Made by a program: the position numbers and the translations under genes. Shown piece after piece: positions 22,812 to 36,263 of a stretch of DNA of 64,000 bases. The stretch is taken from the NCBI RefSeq assembly GCF_910592395.1, contig NC_088310.1:27299491-27363490 (forward strand), given 5' to 3'. The DNA is from Lineus longissimus. Taxonomy: Eukaryota > Nemertea > Pilidiophora > Heteronemertea > Lineidae. Numbering within the stretch: position 1 is the stretch's first letter; each line of letters opens with the position of its first letter. Under the pieces are notes generated by a model. It did not search any database, had not been told where the DNA came from, and was given only the letters and a program-made list of their open reading frames with translations.

Positions 22812-24623
22812 CTGAGGGAATAGAATCAGGTATAAGTCTTGTTGGAGATACACCAGGTCTCAGCCTACAGCTTTCTTGGGAGAACTGATACAACTATCAC
22901 TAAATGATGCGTCAGTTCCCTTTGCAACTATTCCAATTAAGAATTGATTCAACACATTACGTGTACAGAGACAACTTTTACCAGACCTTTGCCAGATAAG
23001 TAAGAGTCAATTCCAAACCCCAAGAAAAATCGCATGAACGGCTTGAAACGTTGAAAACCCTCTGCAAGAGGATGACTGATTGAGGGCTTCATCAAACATA
23101 AAGACATATGTCGTAAATTCATTCCTATTAGATAAAACAAAAGTTGTCATTACAAATTAAAGGGTCGAATGTGAAGAAAGCAAATTACATTTAAAGTTGC
23201 TGCATGCTATAAAGGAATTGCTAAGTGTGGTAAAATAAGTTGAGAGCATGATAGATGTTATACCAGGGTCCATTTTCACAGGCAATGAAAACATATCCAA
23301 TGGATCAGTCAATTAGTGCTTGTGTAGGCTCTAACTATGCTATCAAACTGCCTGTGCAATCACTGTACTTTAATTACAAGTCAGCCTATCACCACAAACT
23401 AACCACCAACACCATGATAAAAATCTAGCCCAGAATAACGGGTTCAAGGGACTGCTTGGAACGGTTTGTAGTACCTTTATACCAGCTGGCCACCAAGATC
23501 GGCTCAGAGGGCTTAATTTCACCTCATTAACAAGTAATGTGCTTTGATGCAGCAACATAGTTCTATGTTACGATTGGCCAAACGTCAAGGAGTCTTAGCC
23601 CATCACCAGGAACCACACCCTGCACCTTACGATCCATATCATAGAGAGTACAGGTTCTCCACCCAAGAGTATCAGAGAAGGTAATTCAGAGAATAGAATG
23701 TCAGAGGTTGGAAATGGAAACAAGATGGATATGAATCTCCATTTAAACAGCGCCACCTATTTACATACCGAGTCATTACGCATCTGAAAATGTACAAACA
23801 TCAAATATAACAAAAAGATGGTGACAGAGAATGACCACATAGTAATATTGTTCCTCTGATTTCTGGCTCTGGGGATGGAGAGGTTTTCGGCTCTGACCAA
23901 GTTGTACAAATTTTTCGCACAACACCTATGAATGTACGATTCTTTTCCTTTGCTTCAAATTCCTAAGAAGTACTTCGTATTTCTCAATCATTTCTGCGAT
24001 CTGAAGATACCCCAGAGCCCCAAGGAGGGCCACTACTACTTGTAGGCATTTCTCTGACGGAGGGGGTATTCAGAACAACAACAAGATGCAACAGCCATAA
24101 TATCACACAAAAGTTTCATAACCTCATAGTTGTATGTGCAGCAACACAGTCAAGCTAGGACAATAATCCAAAGTGATGGGAACACTTAGGAATGACGAAC
24201 AGAAAATGATATCGAATATCTCCTAATGTAATGGTACGTCACATTATCAATTTCAAAATAATTGGGACGATTGACTAGAATGGAGGAGGGTACGAACTAG
24301 ACTAAACATGATAACATTTCGATAAAGTATAATACAGCATTACGGAGTGTCATCTAATTGGGATAGCATACTGATGGAACTAGAAGCTGCACTTGCTGGA
24401 TTACATGGGAGACATCTTGAGGAAATATCAAAGACTACCTACAATTTTCTACTATGATTTACGAAAAATGGGGGTACATTCGTTAGGTTTTAATGTGAGG
24501 GAAACTACGGGTAAAATTAATAAAATGACAAAATCGTTAACATCTTACATATGCCTCTACATTTATCAACTCACTTCTCATTATAAACTTCAAACGAGTT
24601 AAAAAAATGCCCTCTATACATAC
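22812..24623 (-). other. 1.8-kb myosin intron
   Basis: Lies within the MyTH4 domain. No recognisable repeat or exon-like segment; the frame joins directly across it. Confidence 0.85.
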
Positions 24624-25004
24624 CCCTAATGATTTTCTTCTCCTCGTCAAAGTCTTCATTACCGTACCCCCTGGATCTTTCAAATGGACGTTAAAATATC
24701 TCTCAGCAAAGTCCAACATATCATAATCCTTTGTGTCTGACTCTGTCCTTTCCCGTTTCTCGACCACTTCCTGCTCCCACTGTTCCATTTCTTGTAACTT
24801 TTTCTCCACACGCTGTTTGCGTCGCATATCGCGACTTTCAAGTCCAGCGTCATTGTTGTTTTCGATCTCATTATCGTGCTCAGTACTTGAAGTTTCAGCG
24901 GTGTGGTTTTCTGTGATGTCGCCATTCATTGTGACCACAGCTATTGGTGCTAACTTTTTCATGGCTTTCTTTGGCGACTTCACTGTTTCACTCGATTCGA
25001 AATC
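24624..25004 (-). CDS. Myosin exon: acidic linker and start of MyTH4
   Basis: The largest exon found, 127 codons, phase 0 to 0. Residues 1-30 carry a lysine patch (KSPKKAMKK). The middle is an acidic, N/E/T-rich low-complexity linker followed by a charged helix (KQRVEKKLQEMEQWEQEV). The last 32 residues, from MLDFAERYFNVHLKD, open the MyTH4 domain; the F-A-x-x-Y-F core is typical. The donor GGG|GTATGT keeps the frame to the next MyTH4 exon. The 3' part is also open in a second frame, but only the frame used here joins its neighbours. Confidence 0.92.
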
Positions 25005-25883
25005 CTGAAGGAAAATGAAAAAAAATGTTTAAGAATGAGAATAAAGTCTATCATGAATATGAATGGCCCTTGGACTGGACCAGAAGTTCTGGATAACAGA
25101 TTGAGGCGGATTTCTCTGAAGGTACTATTACACACCCTTTGAAGTTGGGCCAGTTTAAACAGGACGTATGCTTACCTCAATGAAATACACTAACCTCAGT
25201 AAAAAGTACAAATTGGTAAGAAGATGGTGTTTCCACAGCAAACCAACAGAAAACTTATGACCTAAATACTGAAGAATTCAGCCAATATTTTTTATTACTT
25301 GTTGACATATTAGTAGCAGTACCTCCATCCTTAACAATCAAATACTAAATAACAACAGTTGATCTATTACAGGAGCAGACCATAACACATGATGCCATGT
25401 GTTCACACTGCAGCTGTCACGCCTAGATAAAACCAGGGACAACTACTGGAGCAGGAGTGAACAGGCTTGATGAGAACGAACGGTGGGATCGATATCAATA
25501 TTGTCACAGATTAATCACCAGCAGATATCAGTAAGTTCTAGGATGAAGACAGCTTGCTTATTTTATCAAGGACTGGTGGCCCAGTCTTCAGCCACAAAGG
25601 GAGCATACATATCACCAGCTCATGCTTCTAACATGGATCAGAAGTGGTATCTAACTCGCCCTGCTATGGAACCAGGTGCAAGAAATTTGGGAAGCATATC
25701 TTTTTCAAATAGTATGGCAACTATTAAAGTGACTTTGCTAAATGCCAGAAATATGTTGTCTGTTTTGTATTGGGTATCGTAAAGATGGATGTCAAGGATG
25801 TCAACCTTAATCACTAGACCACATGGCCCCTCTACTTTACAAAGTAACTTCAGGAGATATCCACATCATCTTAAAAAACTTAC
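25005..25883 (-). other. 879-bp myosin intron
   Basis: Lies in the linker between the two linker exons. An open plus-strand segment (25483-25782) has no recognisable content. Confidence 0.8.
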
Positions 25884-26088
25884 TGAATCCTTGAGAGCAT
25901 TGTCAAACTCGCTGCTAATCTGTCGAAGATAATCCTCCTTCATCTGCTGTGTCTGTTCTTCCGCTGGCTGAAGGAAGTTAAAGATTTCGTCCAGATCCAT
26001 CGCCTGGGAGTTGGTCGGAGTTACATCGTGTTGAGCAAGATTGGTTTCTATCATTTGAGTGAGACTTTCTAGGGTACGCTGGGAATCT
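25884..26088 (-). CDS. Myosin exon: linker between neck and MyTH4
   Basis: One base plus 68 codons, ending in phase 0. The peptide runs DSQRTLESLTQMIETNLAQ, then a segment around MDLDEIFNFLQPAEEQ, and ends with FDNALKDS. It is polar and acidic with heptad-like stretches. A D-x-x-F-x-F-L type element shortly after the helix occurs in other MyTH4-FERM myosins, but its function here is not evident. Acceptor GTTTTCTTCTTCAG, donor GATTCA|GTAAGT. Confidence 0.9.
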
Positions 26089-26445
26089 CTGAAGAAGAAA
26101 ACAAATTACAATAATAGAAGGTACTCATATCAGTTTGAATTTAGAAGAATATAACCCAGTATAAGCCAACTCCTATCCATCCCCATTCTCACAAGGTAAT
26201 CGGAGATCGCCGCTAGTACACGCAGATATGTGCATGGGGTTTATTTCGATCTTAAAGTCATGTTTGTTGAATAAAATAAAGCCAACTATATGGGAAATGA
26301 CTCCAGTCACTGCATATGATGACAAATTACTGTAACCATTCTAAAGGATTCCCGATTTTATGAGGATAAGGCCTCAGCAGAACACCATCCCAATGGGTAC
26401 TTCTCACCAAGGATGATATCAGATTGCATCACATATATTACTTAC
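26089..26445 (-). other. 357-bp myosin intron
   Basis: Lies between the charged-helix exon and the first linker exon. Nothing else seen. Confidence 0.85.
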
Positions 26446-26603
26446 GCTAAAGAGTGATCATTCGAGAGCGCATGTGCTGCCTCCTTTTCCCGCACCAGTC
26501 GATCCTGTTCCAATTTTTCCTGCCGTTTTTTCTCTTCTTCCATTTTCTTTTGACGACGAAGTTCGTTAGCAACTTCACGTGCAAACATACCACGCAGATA
26601 GGA
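26446..26603 (-). CDS. Myosin exon: third IQ motif and charged helix
   Basis: 52 codons plus two bases. SYLRGMFAREVANELRRQ completes the third IQ motif. It is followed by about 25 residues dominated by E, K, R and Q with few hydrophobics (for example KKMEEEKKRQEKLEQDR). That composition suggests a short stable single alpha-helix or weak coiled coil extending the lever arm, as in several MyTH4-FERM myosins. The acceptor is preceded by ACATACTTC and the donor is TTAGC|GTAAGT. Confidence 0.93.
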
Positions 26604-27088
26604 CTGGAAGTATGTCAGTGAGTACATTTAAAAGCGGAATATGATGAAACACGTAACATCCAAGAATACTCCTTAACACTGATATTGAAACTTGAGTAAC
26701 ATCATCATCGCCTAGGATATCTCTGCCATAACATAAAGCCTATGCTAGGCGTCTACAAACATATTCAATTCACTGTTGATGTAGTTACCAAGGTAACAGT
26801 TAATGGCACTATTCAAAACAGTCTTGGAAGAAGTTTTTCCAACATTCATCTCGGCTCATTGGTTGAGGATATCCTCTTCCATCTATACTTCCTTCACGGA
26901 TTGAGGCATCAGCATGAAAATTGATCTTGAAACCAAATACAAATGAGCCTGCCTACATGGAAACCTACCTATTCGGAACTCCCGTCAAAGGACACATGTG
27001 CATCCACAATCCAACATCTTTGATTTGGTAACATGTTAGTAGATACTTTGAAAATGATTCCTAATGATGCCTATAACTTGCTGCCTAC
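26604..27088 (-). other. 485-bp myosin intron splitting the third IQ motif
   Basis: Interrupts the third IQ motif immediately after VITIQ. No other feature. Confidence 0.85.
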
Positions 27089-27195
27089 CTGAATAGTGAT
27101 CACAGCTCTCTTCTCCCTGAGAAAGGCAAGGTTTTGTCGCGTACCCCTGAACTTGGTCTGAATCACCAGCGCCGCCCATTGCTTTCGTCGAAAGG
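27089..27195 (-). CDS. Myosin exon: second IQ motif and start of third
   Basis: 107 bp; its first two bases complete the codon split at the previous exon and it ends in phase 0. The peptide includes ALVIQTKFRGTRQNLAF (second IQ) and then REKRAVITIQ, the first half of the third IQ, which continues in the next exon. Acceptor TGTGTGTCTTTGTAG, donor TATTCAG|GTAGGC. A longer open frame on the same strand in another phase is a shadow. Confidence 0.93.
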
Positions 27196-28268
27196 CTACA
27201 AAGACACACACATGAAATCATTATGGTAATGGAACGACTGTTTAACAGGATGAGGAAAATTCCCTGCGAAACAAAGGATTCTATTTCCCATCACGCTAGA
27301 CTATCACTTCCAATCATACAATGTACAACACTGCAACACGAATGAGCAAATCACTTCAGTGCATTTATTCCTCAAAGAATACATGACGTCAAACAACTTC
27401 CTAATTCGTCTAGAAAAACCAAGCAGATGATTTTCCTTTACTGGAAACTTTACCATTTGAAGGTTTTTCTCAATATACCAGGCATTTGCCTTTTCAAAGA
27501 AAGGAGATGGTACACCAAAACGTTCAGATCAAAATATACACTGAAACTTCTTTATGGTTACGAAACTGGAATTCAAAGGCTATACAAAAGGAAATGCAGC
27601 TACAACCCATCTGATAAATTGCTGCTTTTGATGGAGCTGGAAATCTGACTGCATCAGACAAGCTAATTCCTCGTACCAGTATTTAATTTGATCAATCTTT
27701 CCCTTTGGTTTAAATCCTGTGATCATAAGAAACACGGCAAATGTCATCCAACGATCCCATGAGGTGCTGGGCGTTATTTTCAACGTAAAGATCAAAGCTT
27801 TGTAGCTTTGTTGGTCCTTAATGAGGAGGCAAGAGAACCGTTGGTCTCCCATGTACTCAATCATGGTGTTTGTGGGGCAGAGTATAATCAACTATTACAC
27901 GATCAATTAGACTTAGGTCTGCAACAATGAAAACATTTCAATCACCTTTCGGAATGTGGAACGACCTCCGCAATAGCTGTCACAAGCTACGCCCAAAAGT
28001 TGACTGATCGCAAGAATCTTAGGTATTATGTAGCATGCTACAGCCATGATACCCGAAGCTGTCCAACCTAAAGTCCATCTAATCCTAGGATTACCAGCCA
28101 GCCCTGATTGCCTAAGTGTCCTGTCTCAGGTGGCCAATAAATCGAAACAGCTTACGTCAAGACATTATATTGTGGACACCGTCATCTCCATGTCATTCGA
28201 TTTTAATGGCCAGGACCTGTGTATATGTACGATAAAGACGCTGAATTTTCAAATAATGTGACAAACAG

Positions 28269-28337
28269 CTTCTTTTTTTTTTCTTTTTTTTTTTTTTTAA
28301 ATTACAAAAAAAACAACAAAAAACAACAAAAAAAGCT
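28269..28337. repeat. Adjacent poly-T and poly-A tracts
   Basis: A T-rich run (28269-28300) is followed after a few bases by an A-rich run with CAACA interruptions. Together they can form an A-T hairpin in the intron. Possibly the remnant tails of two opposed retroelement insertions. Confidence 0.7.
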
Positions 28338-29810
28338 TTTGTCCAAACAGAAATAGATGTAGTTGTATAAAGTGTGAACTCAAGTGACAATTTATCAAAT
28401 GGTACAGTCCCCTATCCCACTTCGGTTCTTTCACAACCTTCGATATTTGTCTGCTATTAAGAAACGTTTCGATGAAAGTGTTGAAATGACTTAGATCTTC
28501 TTGAATGGTGACCGACGTGAGGTGAAAATATCCACGAAGATACAAGTTAGAGCTAACAAACAAGCATGATTTCAGTACATCCTCATAAGACTCTCCTAAA
28601 CTTTATAACGATGACAAACCCATGCAACCTGAAGCCGGATTCAGGCAGGCGGATGTACTCAATTCCATCTTCTTATCTTATCCAGGGATTACCAGTCTGC
28701 GGTCATTGTCCAAGTGTCCAATCTTAGATGTCCGATAAATCAGAACAGCTTATTTGCAGACGTATATAGATGACAATGATGTCTCCACAATCAATCCGAT
28801 AAGGTCCGGTTGGTTTGGAAACTCTGTCTGCTATAATTTGCAACTGAACTTTCTATTTTAGGCCCATCGGCCTTAGACGTCTTCTGATCTTATTGGGGGT
28901 CTCGAGCAGGGATTTCTGTGGCTGACATATTTCCCTTGTGACCAATACTGCCTGATTGTCATTGATTGGGGAGGAAGGTTCAGCCAACTGACTCATGCTG
29001 CAGGCTTAGATTATCATACCTGTCTAATCACCTATATTCTCTTCTCAGCTAAATACTTCGGTTGCTGCTGCTTGGAATGATTATGATGATAGCCCTAGGT
29101 GATAACCAATTCTTACTAAATTAGTTGATCCTCTTCCTCTCGGCCAGACCAAACACCTCTTTCATAGTAACGTAATCAAGGGAAATGCACTGGTTAATAG
29201 TGAATATATGATGATTTAAAGCAATCACACACACGAGCTTAGTAACTTCATTAGATGTCATTTGATTAACCTTGATCCATGTGTGTCACATGCAGACAGT
29301 TGATCACCAGCACCGCTCATTGAGGATGAGAATTTCTGTGAACAGGCATCCAAGGAAACTTACCAACTGCAACAGTTTATGAAAGAAAACGATGAATAAT
29401 TTCCAACCACTGTGAAGTGGGTATGCACTCAACAAACCTCACCCTGACAAATACTATATCACTTATCTCTGCTTTCCCAATAACAAGCATCCCACAGTGG
29501 CACAGCAGATTACATTGCTACCAGGTGACACATAAAGCATTACATTTGCATCTGACAAAATCATACAATGTTGGGATAAACCTTTATCTCATAACTGTCA
29601 CAAACCTAGTTTGGCGAAAACTGCATTTGCTGCTGACAATAGCCTGACAGATGAAAAGGAAACAGAAAACAACCACATTGGTCACAACTAATTGCAATTT
29701 CCTGAGAATCAATGGGATTAATTGGAAACTGTACACATGAATGGAAATCTAGGAATTGATATCAATTTTCCATTTGGATCCAGAGAACCGAAGAACATGG
29801 CATGGTCTGA

Positions 29811-30154
29811 TTTAAAGGGAACTGAAACCGCCAAGCCAGTTCGTATGACCTCGCTTTCATTTCCCGCGTATCGGGTGATCAGAACGAGGCATGAATGAAA
29901 CATGGCGCCTAGCTGTCAATCATTGAGTGACGTCACTACTATGGAATTTACTACGAAAACTCATGAATGAAAGATCGCATGACTCACGTGATTCTCACAT
30001 GATTCTCAATAATAACAAATTGAACTGCGCATGCTCGGGCACTGGGGGCGGAGCTACAAATCTGAACTCGAATAGGAAGTTGGAAGTTTGACTTTCTCGG
30101 GCAGTGAAAGTCGAAAAGTTGAATAAATCGCTCGGCGGTTCCAGTTCCCTTTAA
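29811..30154 (-). mobile_element. MITE copy 2, inverted relative to copy 1
   Basis: Reverse-orientation copy of the element at 16764-17107 with the same TTTAAAGGGAACTG ends, TTAA edges and internal TGACGTCA (29928-29935). The two copies differ at few positions. Both lie in introns of the same minus-strand gene, so the primary transcript contains both strands of the repeat. Confidence 0.88.
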
Positions 30155-33100
30155 ACACATCACTGTCATCAAGTACAGTACTTCCAACCTCATGTCACTT
30201 TCCTCGACTCGCCCATTCGTTTATCAACCTCAACTAAAAGCTAACTGCCTAACAGCTTTTATCTGCATAAGGAGTGTTAGCTAAATGCATTCCTTCGAGG
30301 TTTTGTCAAAGCAATCACCTCTTTATCCAGCCAGTCAGGCAGGTAGGCAAAAAGCAGCGAACCTCGACTGTAATGTTACATAGTGAGGAGCAGAAAACCG
30401 ATGATAATAATCCTGAAATCGTCAAGCCTGTCAAGATATAGTTATCTTCTGTCTGTCAAGTTGAATGCATTCACGTTACTTTTTGCAGGTACCACAGTAT
30501 CATTGGCCACACTCAGATAACGAGAGCATCCAAGATGACTCACTGACTTAACAGATTCACATTTCACATGAGCATTTACTACAATTGGCTTAGCTGAAAC
30601 CCCATGATAATCAAAATGAAACCGTAACGTCTTCCGATACCGAGTTTAAAATTACAGATCCAATGCATTTGTTTCGACTTATACACCATTATACCTGTTC
30701 AACATCAAATCTTCTCGACCTATTTGCTAACCAAAGAGTATTGAAGTTCATTAATGTCCCGAGTGAGACCATCAATCTGATGCTTTTCCATGGCATAAAC
30801 ATTGCAAACAATGAGGTTTCTATTCAATATTGGACGCATCACATCGCAACCTGAATAGCCAGCACTGACAGAATCAACAGCATGCAAAATGAAACTGAGG
30901 ATTCAATATATGACTAATTTATTGTGTATGGTCCAATCAATAGTTCATCATCAATCTATTTACTATCCTGTTCAGGATTGTTGTAATGTGTGTACCTTGT
31001 GCATGTGACATGACTTGTGGTCGTATGAGCGAATGTGTTTCTTGGTTCAGGGCTTTAGTGATATACTTTAGCAAGCAATTCTCAATCATTTTAGCATGCA
31101 GTTATCTTTCATCAGCATTCATCATGCCATTTTGGTTTGGAAAGAAGCACTGCAGCAACTGAAACAACCATAAACATTCTTCACCACAGAGCGTTTTCTG
31201 GCACTAGCTCTCAAGGCGAAACTTTAATGTCCTTCTTGGCTTTTGTCCTGATTTGTCTCAATATTTCTTAAAATGAAGACAGTATGGCCACGAATTAAAC
31301 ACAAATATCATTTACAGTGGTAAAGATGCTCATCAGGCCCTGTAGTTCCCTTAGGCCAACAACTGTCAGATCCCCATACCAAAGTATCAGACTACTGACA
31401 AACCGAAGACAATAAGACAGAGTGTGTTAATCTGTCTTCACAAGGAGAAGGCTAATTCTCAAATAGCTGATGACACAACGAATGTCACTCTCTCCTTGCA
31501 TTGCCAATAGTACTAATATATTGGAGATTTACAAAAACATCTCATATCTCCACTTGGCATTGACCATTTCCAAACCATTATTGGAGAAGTCTATGTGAGA
31601 CGTAAGATTCCGCAAATCGAAAATTTCTCTCCAATATGCCGATGTGCTTTTTTGCATCAGGATGTCATTGGAAACCGAAATTGGGAAATGAGACTCTTGT
31701 TTGAGATCATATCCCCACAGATAGCTAGTGAGCCGTGTTTGATTTTTGCAGAGGCAAGTGCTAGATTTGTGTGTCAATCTATGACAGAGTGTCAGAAGAT
31801 GAGATCACACTCACAAATAATATGCACTTTGACAGCTTATTCGTAGAGGGAACTAAATGTGCAGTTGGGGACACTTCTTGAAAGGACAAATAACATCAAG
31901 AGTTATCAACGATAATTCATGAATTAAGATGGGAGCATGGTCCAATGTCATAGAAACGCATACTATTGGTGATTATGGACAATGCAATGCGAAATCATAC
32001 CCCCCTACTCTTGCCACAAGTTTTGGTTTTTCATGAGACAGGCAATACATCATGATTCTTGCCACTAATTTGAAATATAATTATGGCTCAGAGCATGTGA
32101 TGCGATTGTCTCCCGAACTAGTGAATCTCTCTTATTAGCATTAGAGCAGTTTTTAGCCTGCGGCAGAGTATTGAAAGGTCACTACACTGCTCTGGTTAAG
32201 GTACGTACCTGTAGGTTTGCTTGGTTAAGTTGTAGTTCACATCTCGTACCTCAGAGGTCCCTGGTTTTTTTCTTGCACTGTCCTCTTTACTGAGCTGACA
32301 AAACATGACCTCAGATGCAGGAATCAAACCTAACCTAGGTTGCATTGGACAGAATGCCCTGATTTTAACCACTCCACCAAGGGGGGGGGGCTAAAAAGTC
32401 ATCTTCCTCTCGATTATGATCAAACCTTTTGTTAAGCATTTTTCAGGTGCAACGACAAGCCAGAAGAATAAAACGTATTTTTTCAGGGTAGTTGCAACTA
32501 AAGACTACCAAAGAGCACCACTTTAACAAGGAGGATCAGATGGGATTGAAACGTATAACTTCTCATTCACCAGTTTGTTATCTCCTCACACACATGCCGA
32601 GATCTCAATCAGCTAAATAAAACATTACCTTGCCTCTGCAAGAGTTGTTATTAAACTCTTCCCAACCCACTAATCGTTTCTGCGTTTAAGACACAATTTC
32701 CCTAAAAGCCCAACTACAAACGACTTGAGTATTTAGCTGCTTCTCTGTAACAAAAGACATGATCTGATTGATAGGATGTATTAGTACCACACCCAGTTAT
32801 ATTAGATCAAGCCCATTTATGAGATAACGATGTTACGAATCGAGAAATGGCATACAGCCACTGAATATTGGGAGCAGTACTACTTAGGTTGTTCGTTTTG
32901 ATTGGAAATTAATCAAACTCTCTAGTAAATGAGACCTTACTTAGTGCAATGGGTGATATAATTGGTTTGTTAAATCAAAGGCAACAAGAAGTCTTTTATA
33001 CAGCATACATTTGGATAATTTATTGCTGGCAGGTCCTCCATCAAAGTGGCAACCACACAAAACAATCTCAACGAATTCAACATCATGGTGATCTGAAGCT

Positions 33101-33651
33101 TGTGTGAAATGAAAATGTCACTCTATTTTACACAAGGTTCATATCGCCATAGCCTGGCTATTATATAACATGAAAAACCTCTGTGGTTCAACTACTGAAG
33201 GACAGAAAAGAGGCGAATAGGCACATTATGCTTCTGGTCACATAAAGCCCACACCCAAGTTCTCCCTCATAGTGAGCTATATCAATACGACAAACTATAG
33301 ACTAAATGTCTAAGATGACCAATTTGACCCTTCTGCACATTGTCCCTCTCAGTTTGAAGGTGTAGTACACTATCACAGCCAATACTGTTAAACTGATGAT
33401 AAATTAAGCTGAGCAATTCATCAGTTATGTATCCCGAGGCCAGCCTTTGTGCATTAGACATCTGAATACCTCAAAGTATTCATATGTCTGGGTCACCAAT
33501 AAGGTCAGTTCTGGTCGTCCGGTTTTGGAAATCGATTCCTTTGAGAATTGTTGAGGTGATTACCCTGGTCCCCCATCTTGGGTCTCTGTGTCTGCAAATT
33601 GACATAGTTTTCGTCTGGTACTTCAAAGGCTCTCCAATTTCTTACTGGTTT

Positions 33652-33800
33652 GAGCAGAAAAAAACATGTGAAAAAAATATTTGGACTTAGAAATTCATAA
33701 AGTTCAAAATTCTGAAAAATGTTCAAAGTCAAAAATATTTTGGGGCTGATGTTGTTTCGCGATTTCGAGAAGACACAAAATCAAGTGAAAAATATCTTTG
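33652..33800. repeat. Diverged copy of the 18.9-19.2 kb A/T-rich repeat
   Basis: Shares GAGCAGAAAAAA, GAAAAAAATATTTGGACTTAG and TCTGAAAAATGTTCAAAGTC-like segments with the copies near 19 kb. Non-coding. Confidence 0.6.
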
Positions 33801-34684
33801 GACCTAGAATTATTTTCATCTTTCAGAGTCGCCGACCGGGGTTCCACTCTATTACACCAACAATTGCATTTCCTGTGAACCAAAATGAGCACTCTGCTTG
33901 AACTCAGATTTACTGATTTTGAGGAATCCAACTTTTATTCCAATCAATGTTTTGAATCACAAGAAGTTCTGTTAACATTGATTGACAAATGATAGATAAC
34001 TTTCCTCGGAATCATTCCTAGATCTCATCATTTCATTCAGAACATCAATCACGGATGCAATTTAGCAGACTTAGACGGGTAATCAGAAATCCGATTGCAG
34101 GAATTGTTAATTTGTTATCAATAATTTAATGACGGATGTTCTCGGGTAGCGAATCCTAAATCACCTATAGCTTGTAATTAATTTCATACCACCGTGGATT
34201 CGAAATCTCGGTGCACTTCAACTCCCGAATATAACATATATACAAACACAGGTTTTAAGGCCATTGAGACCCAACTACAGACATTACCTTGACTCTTGCT
34301 TTCTTTTAGAAATTAAATGCCCACATTGGATCTTCTCCTTACTAGTCTACATCTTTTCGTTGTCACCATTTTGTCCTGTCACAAAACAGGCCCAGCGTTT
34401 GCAACAACCACAATATCACAATATGTTTTCTTAAAAACCACAAAGACGACGAAGCCTTAGTTGGGCATGCAAAACAATTATCGCTTGAGCAATCAGAAAA
34501 GTAATCGAGACCTGGCAACTGCCTGTTTCGTTATACATATCACACCAGAATGAAAGCTGTATGATTTATGAGACTAGATGGAGGACTCATGACACAACTA
34601 TACAGTGATTCATTGGTAGAAATTTGAAGTGCAATGTGCATGTCTTGAATATCAGTCACAATGATCTTGAGGACTCAGATATCA

Positions 34685-35140
34685 GCTATCTCTATATGCA
34701 GCCACATCCTGCACACCCAAACACTGCTAAGCATGTCTTCCCATTTAAGCAAACGGGAGCAAGCAACCTCCTTGGCTGTCTACTACTACAGCTCCTCCCG
34801 GTCTAAATAGATATCTTAAGAGTACAGAAGGAGCGCTATCTCTATATGCAGCCACATCCTGCACACCCAAACACTGCTAAGCATGTCTTCCCATTTAAGC
34901 AAACGGGAGCAAGCAACCTCCTTGGCTGTCTACTACTACAGCTCCTCCCGGTCTAAATAGATATCTTAAGAGTACAGAAGGAGCGCTATCTCTATATGCA
35001 GCCACATCCTGCACACCCAAACACTGCTAAGCATGTCTTCCCATTTAAGCAAACGGGAGCAAGCAACCTCCTTGGCTGTCTACTACTACAGCTCCTCCCG
35101 GTCTAAATAAATATCTTAAGAGTACAGAAGGAGCGCTATC
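34685..35140. repeat. 150-bp tandem triplication
   Basis: Three almost identical copies start at 34685, 34835 and 34985 with a GCTATCTCTATATGCAGCC opening. One difference noted: AATAAATATC in the third copy against AATAGATATC. Very recent local amplification in the neck intron. Confidence 0.95.
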
Positions 35141-36151
35141 TGATCGATTCGTTCATTAGATGAGCAGGGCGACTGTTTCAAGTCACGAGTATCAAAGGGG
35201 ATAAAATGATATTACTTTCTTAACGAACATTTACCGAAAATTGATATATATATTAATATTATGCAGTGGCCAACATATAAGTTTATAGGACCATAAAAAC
35301 CTCTAAGTTGCAGTTTTTACAGACCCTGTCCGTTTTTCAGCAGTCACTTTCAACCAGTCTTTTCGGTCTTACTTAATGGCAGACAAATATGGCCTAGCCT
35401 TCAGATAGCTTTAACATCAGACTTGACCATCAAAGAACATTAGTCATATACATGTAGTTATCACCTGCTTGTATTTCTGCAGTAACTAGGGTAACTAAAT
35501 CATCACATCTGACCCTACAAAGTCCCAAAGTATAGCTAGATATAATAATTGTCGTAATGCCAATTATCGGGAATCGATGAACAGTTTTGACACTAGCGGT
35601 GGGAGCCGCAGTAATGTGCAAGTTTGGAATGGGTATCGCTCATCGCACATACTGGATATTTCTTTTGACGAAAAGAAACACTTGTTTGCATCATTGTAAC
35701 GAGTTGGATTGCCATGAACTTGCTATGGCACATGACAATAAGTAAAGATTACCAAAGAAACAGTGTCTAGACTTGTAAAAGACCAATGATGACAATTAGG
35801 ATCTTGGAATTGTTCAACACTGTAATTCGTGAGGTAGTTTCCATTCGATACGACATGGGGTACAGAAATTGTATGCTGCTGAGATGTTGACACAATATTG
35901 TTGTTGCCAAAGCAACACATGCAGCGTTCCTTGTAGGTCATTGAAATGTTGTTAAGGAGACATGTTTGTTACTGGCGTGATGAAACGCTTCCTGATGAAA
36001 ATGTTGAAGTGACATAGCAGGCAAGTTGTTATGTTCCAAGTTGTTATGTTCCACAAACCATATTTTATTGCAGTGTTCTTACGAAGCAGACCATTTGGAA
36101 ACGACTTGTTGCATATCTCTCGCTCGTAATGTATGTGGGCATGTGACCTAC

Positions 36152-36263
36152 CTTTTCTGCATAGATGCCCCTTCCAGTTTTTCTGTATGTTTACTGCCTT
36201 TTTGCTCAGGAACTGTTTTCTCCTATCCTCCAGGGGATCAAAGACGCTGTTGCGTAGGAAGAC
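36152..36263 (-). CDS. Myosin exon: lever-arm start and first IQ motif
   Basis: Encodes 37 codons plus one base. VFLRNSVFDPLEDRR continues directly from GRTK of the previous exon, the invariant K-V-F-L-R junction of myosin heads. It is followed by AVNIQKNWKGHLCRK, the first IQ motif, which binds calmodulin or a related light chain. Acceptor TTCTGACAATTGCAG, donor AAAAG|GTAGGT. The VFLRNSVFDPLE segment does not match what I know of classes VII, X or XV closely enough to assign a class. It is separated from its neighbours by introns of 4.9 and 9.0 kb. Confidence 0.92.

Larger units (their letters stand above)
27196..36151 (-). other. 9.0-kb myosin intron in the neck
   Basis: Lies between the first and second IQ motifs. 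It contains a T-run/A-run pair (28269-28337), MITE copy 2, a diverged A/T-rich repeat (33652-33800) and a 150-bp triplication. The rest (27.2-28.2, 28.4-29.8, 30.2-33.6, 33.8-34.6 and 35.2-36.1 kb) shows nothing I can name. A minus-strand open frame at 27580-27891 has no recognised motif. Confidence 0.8.
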
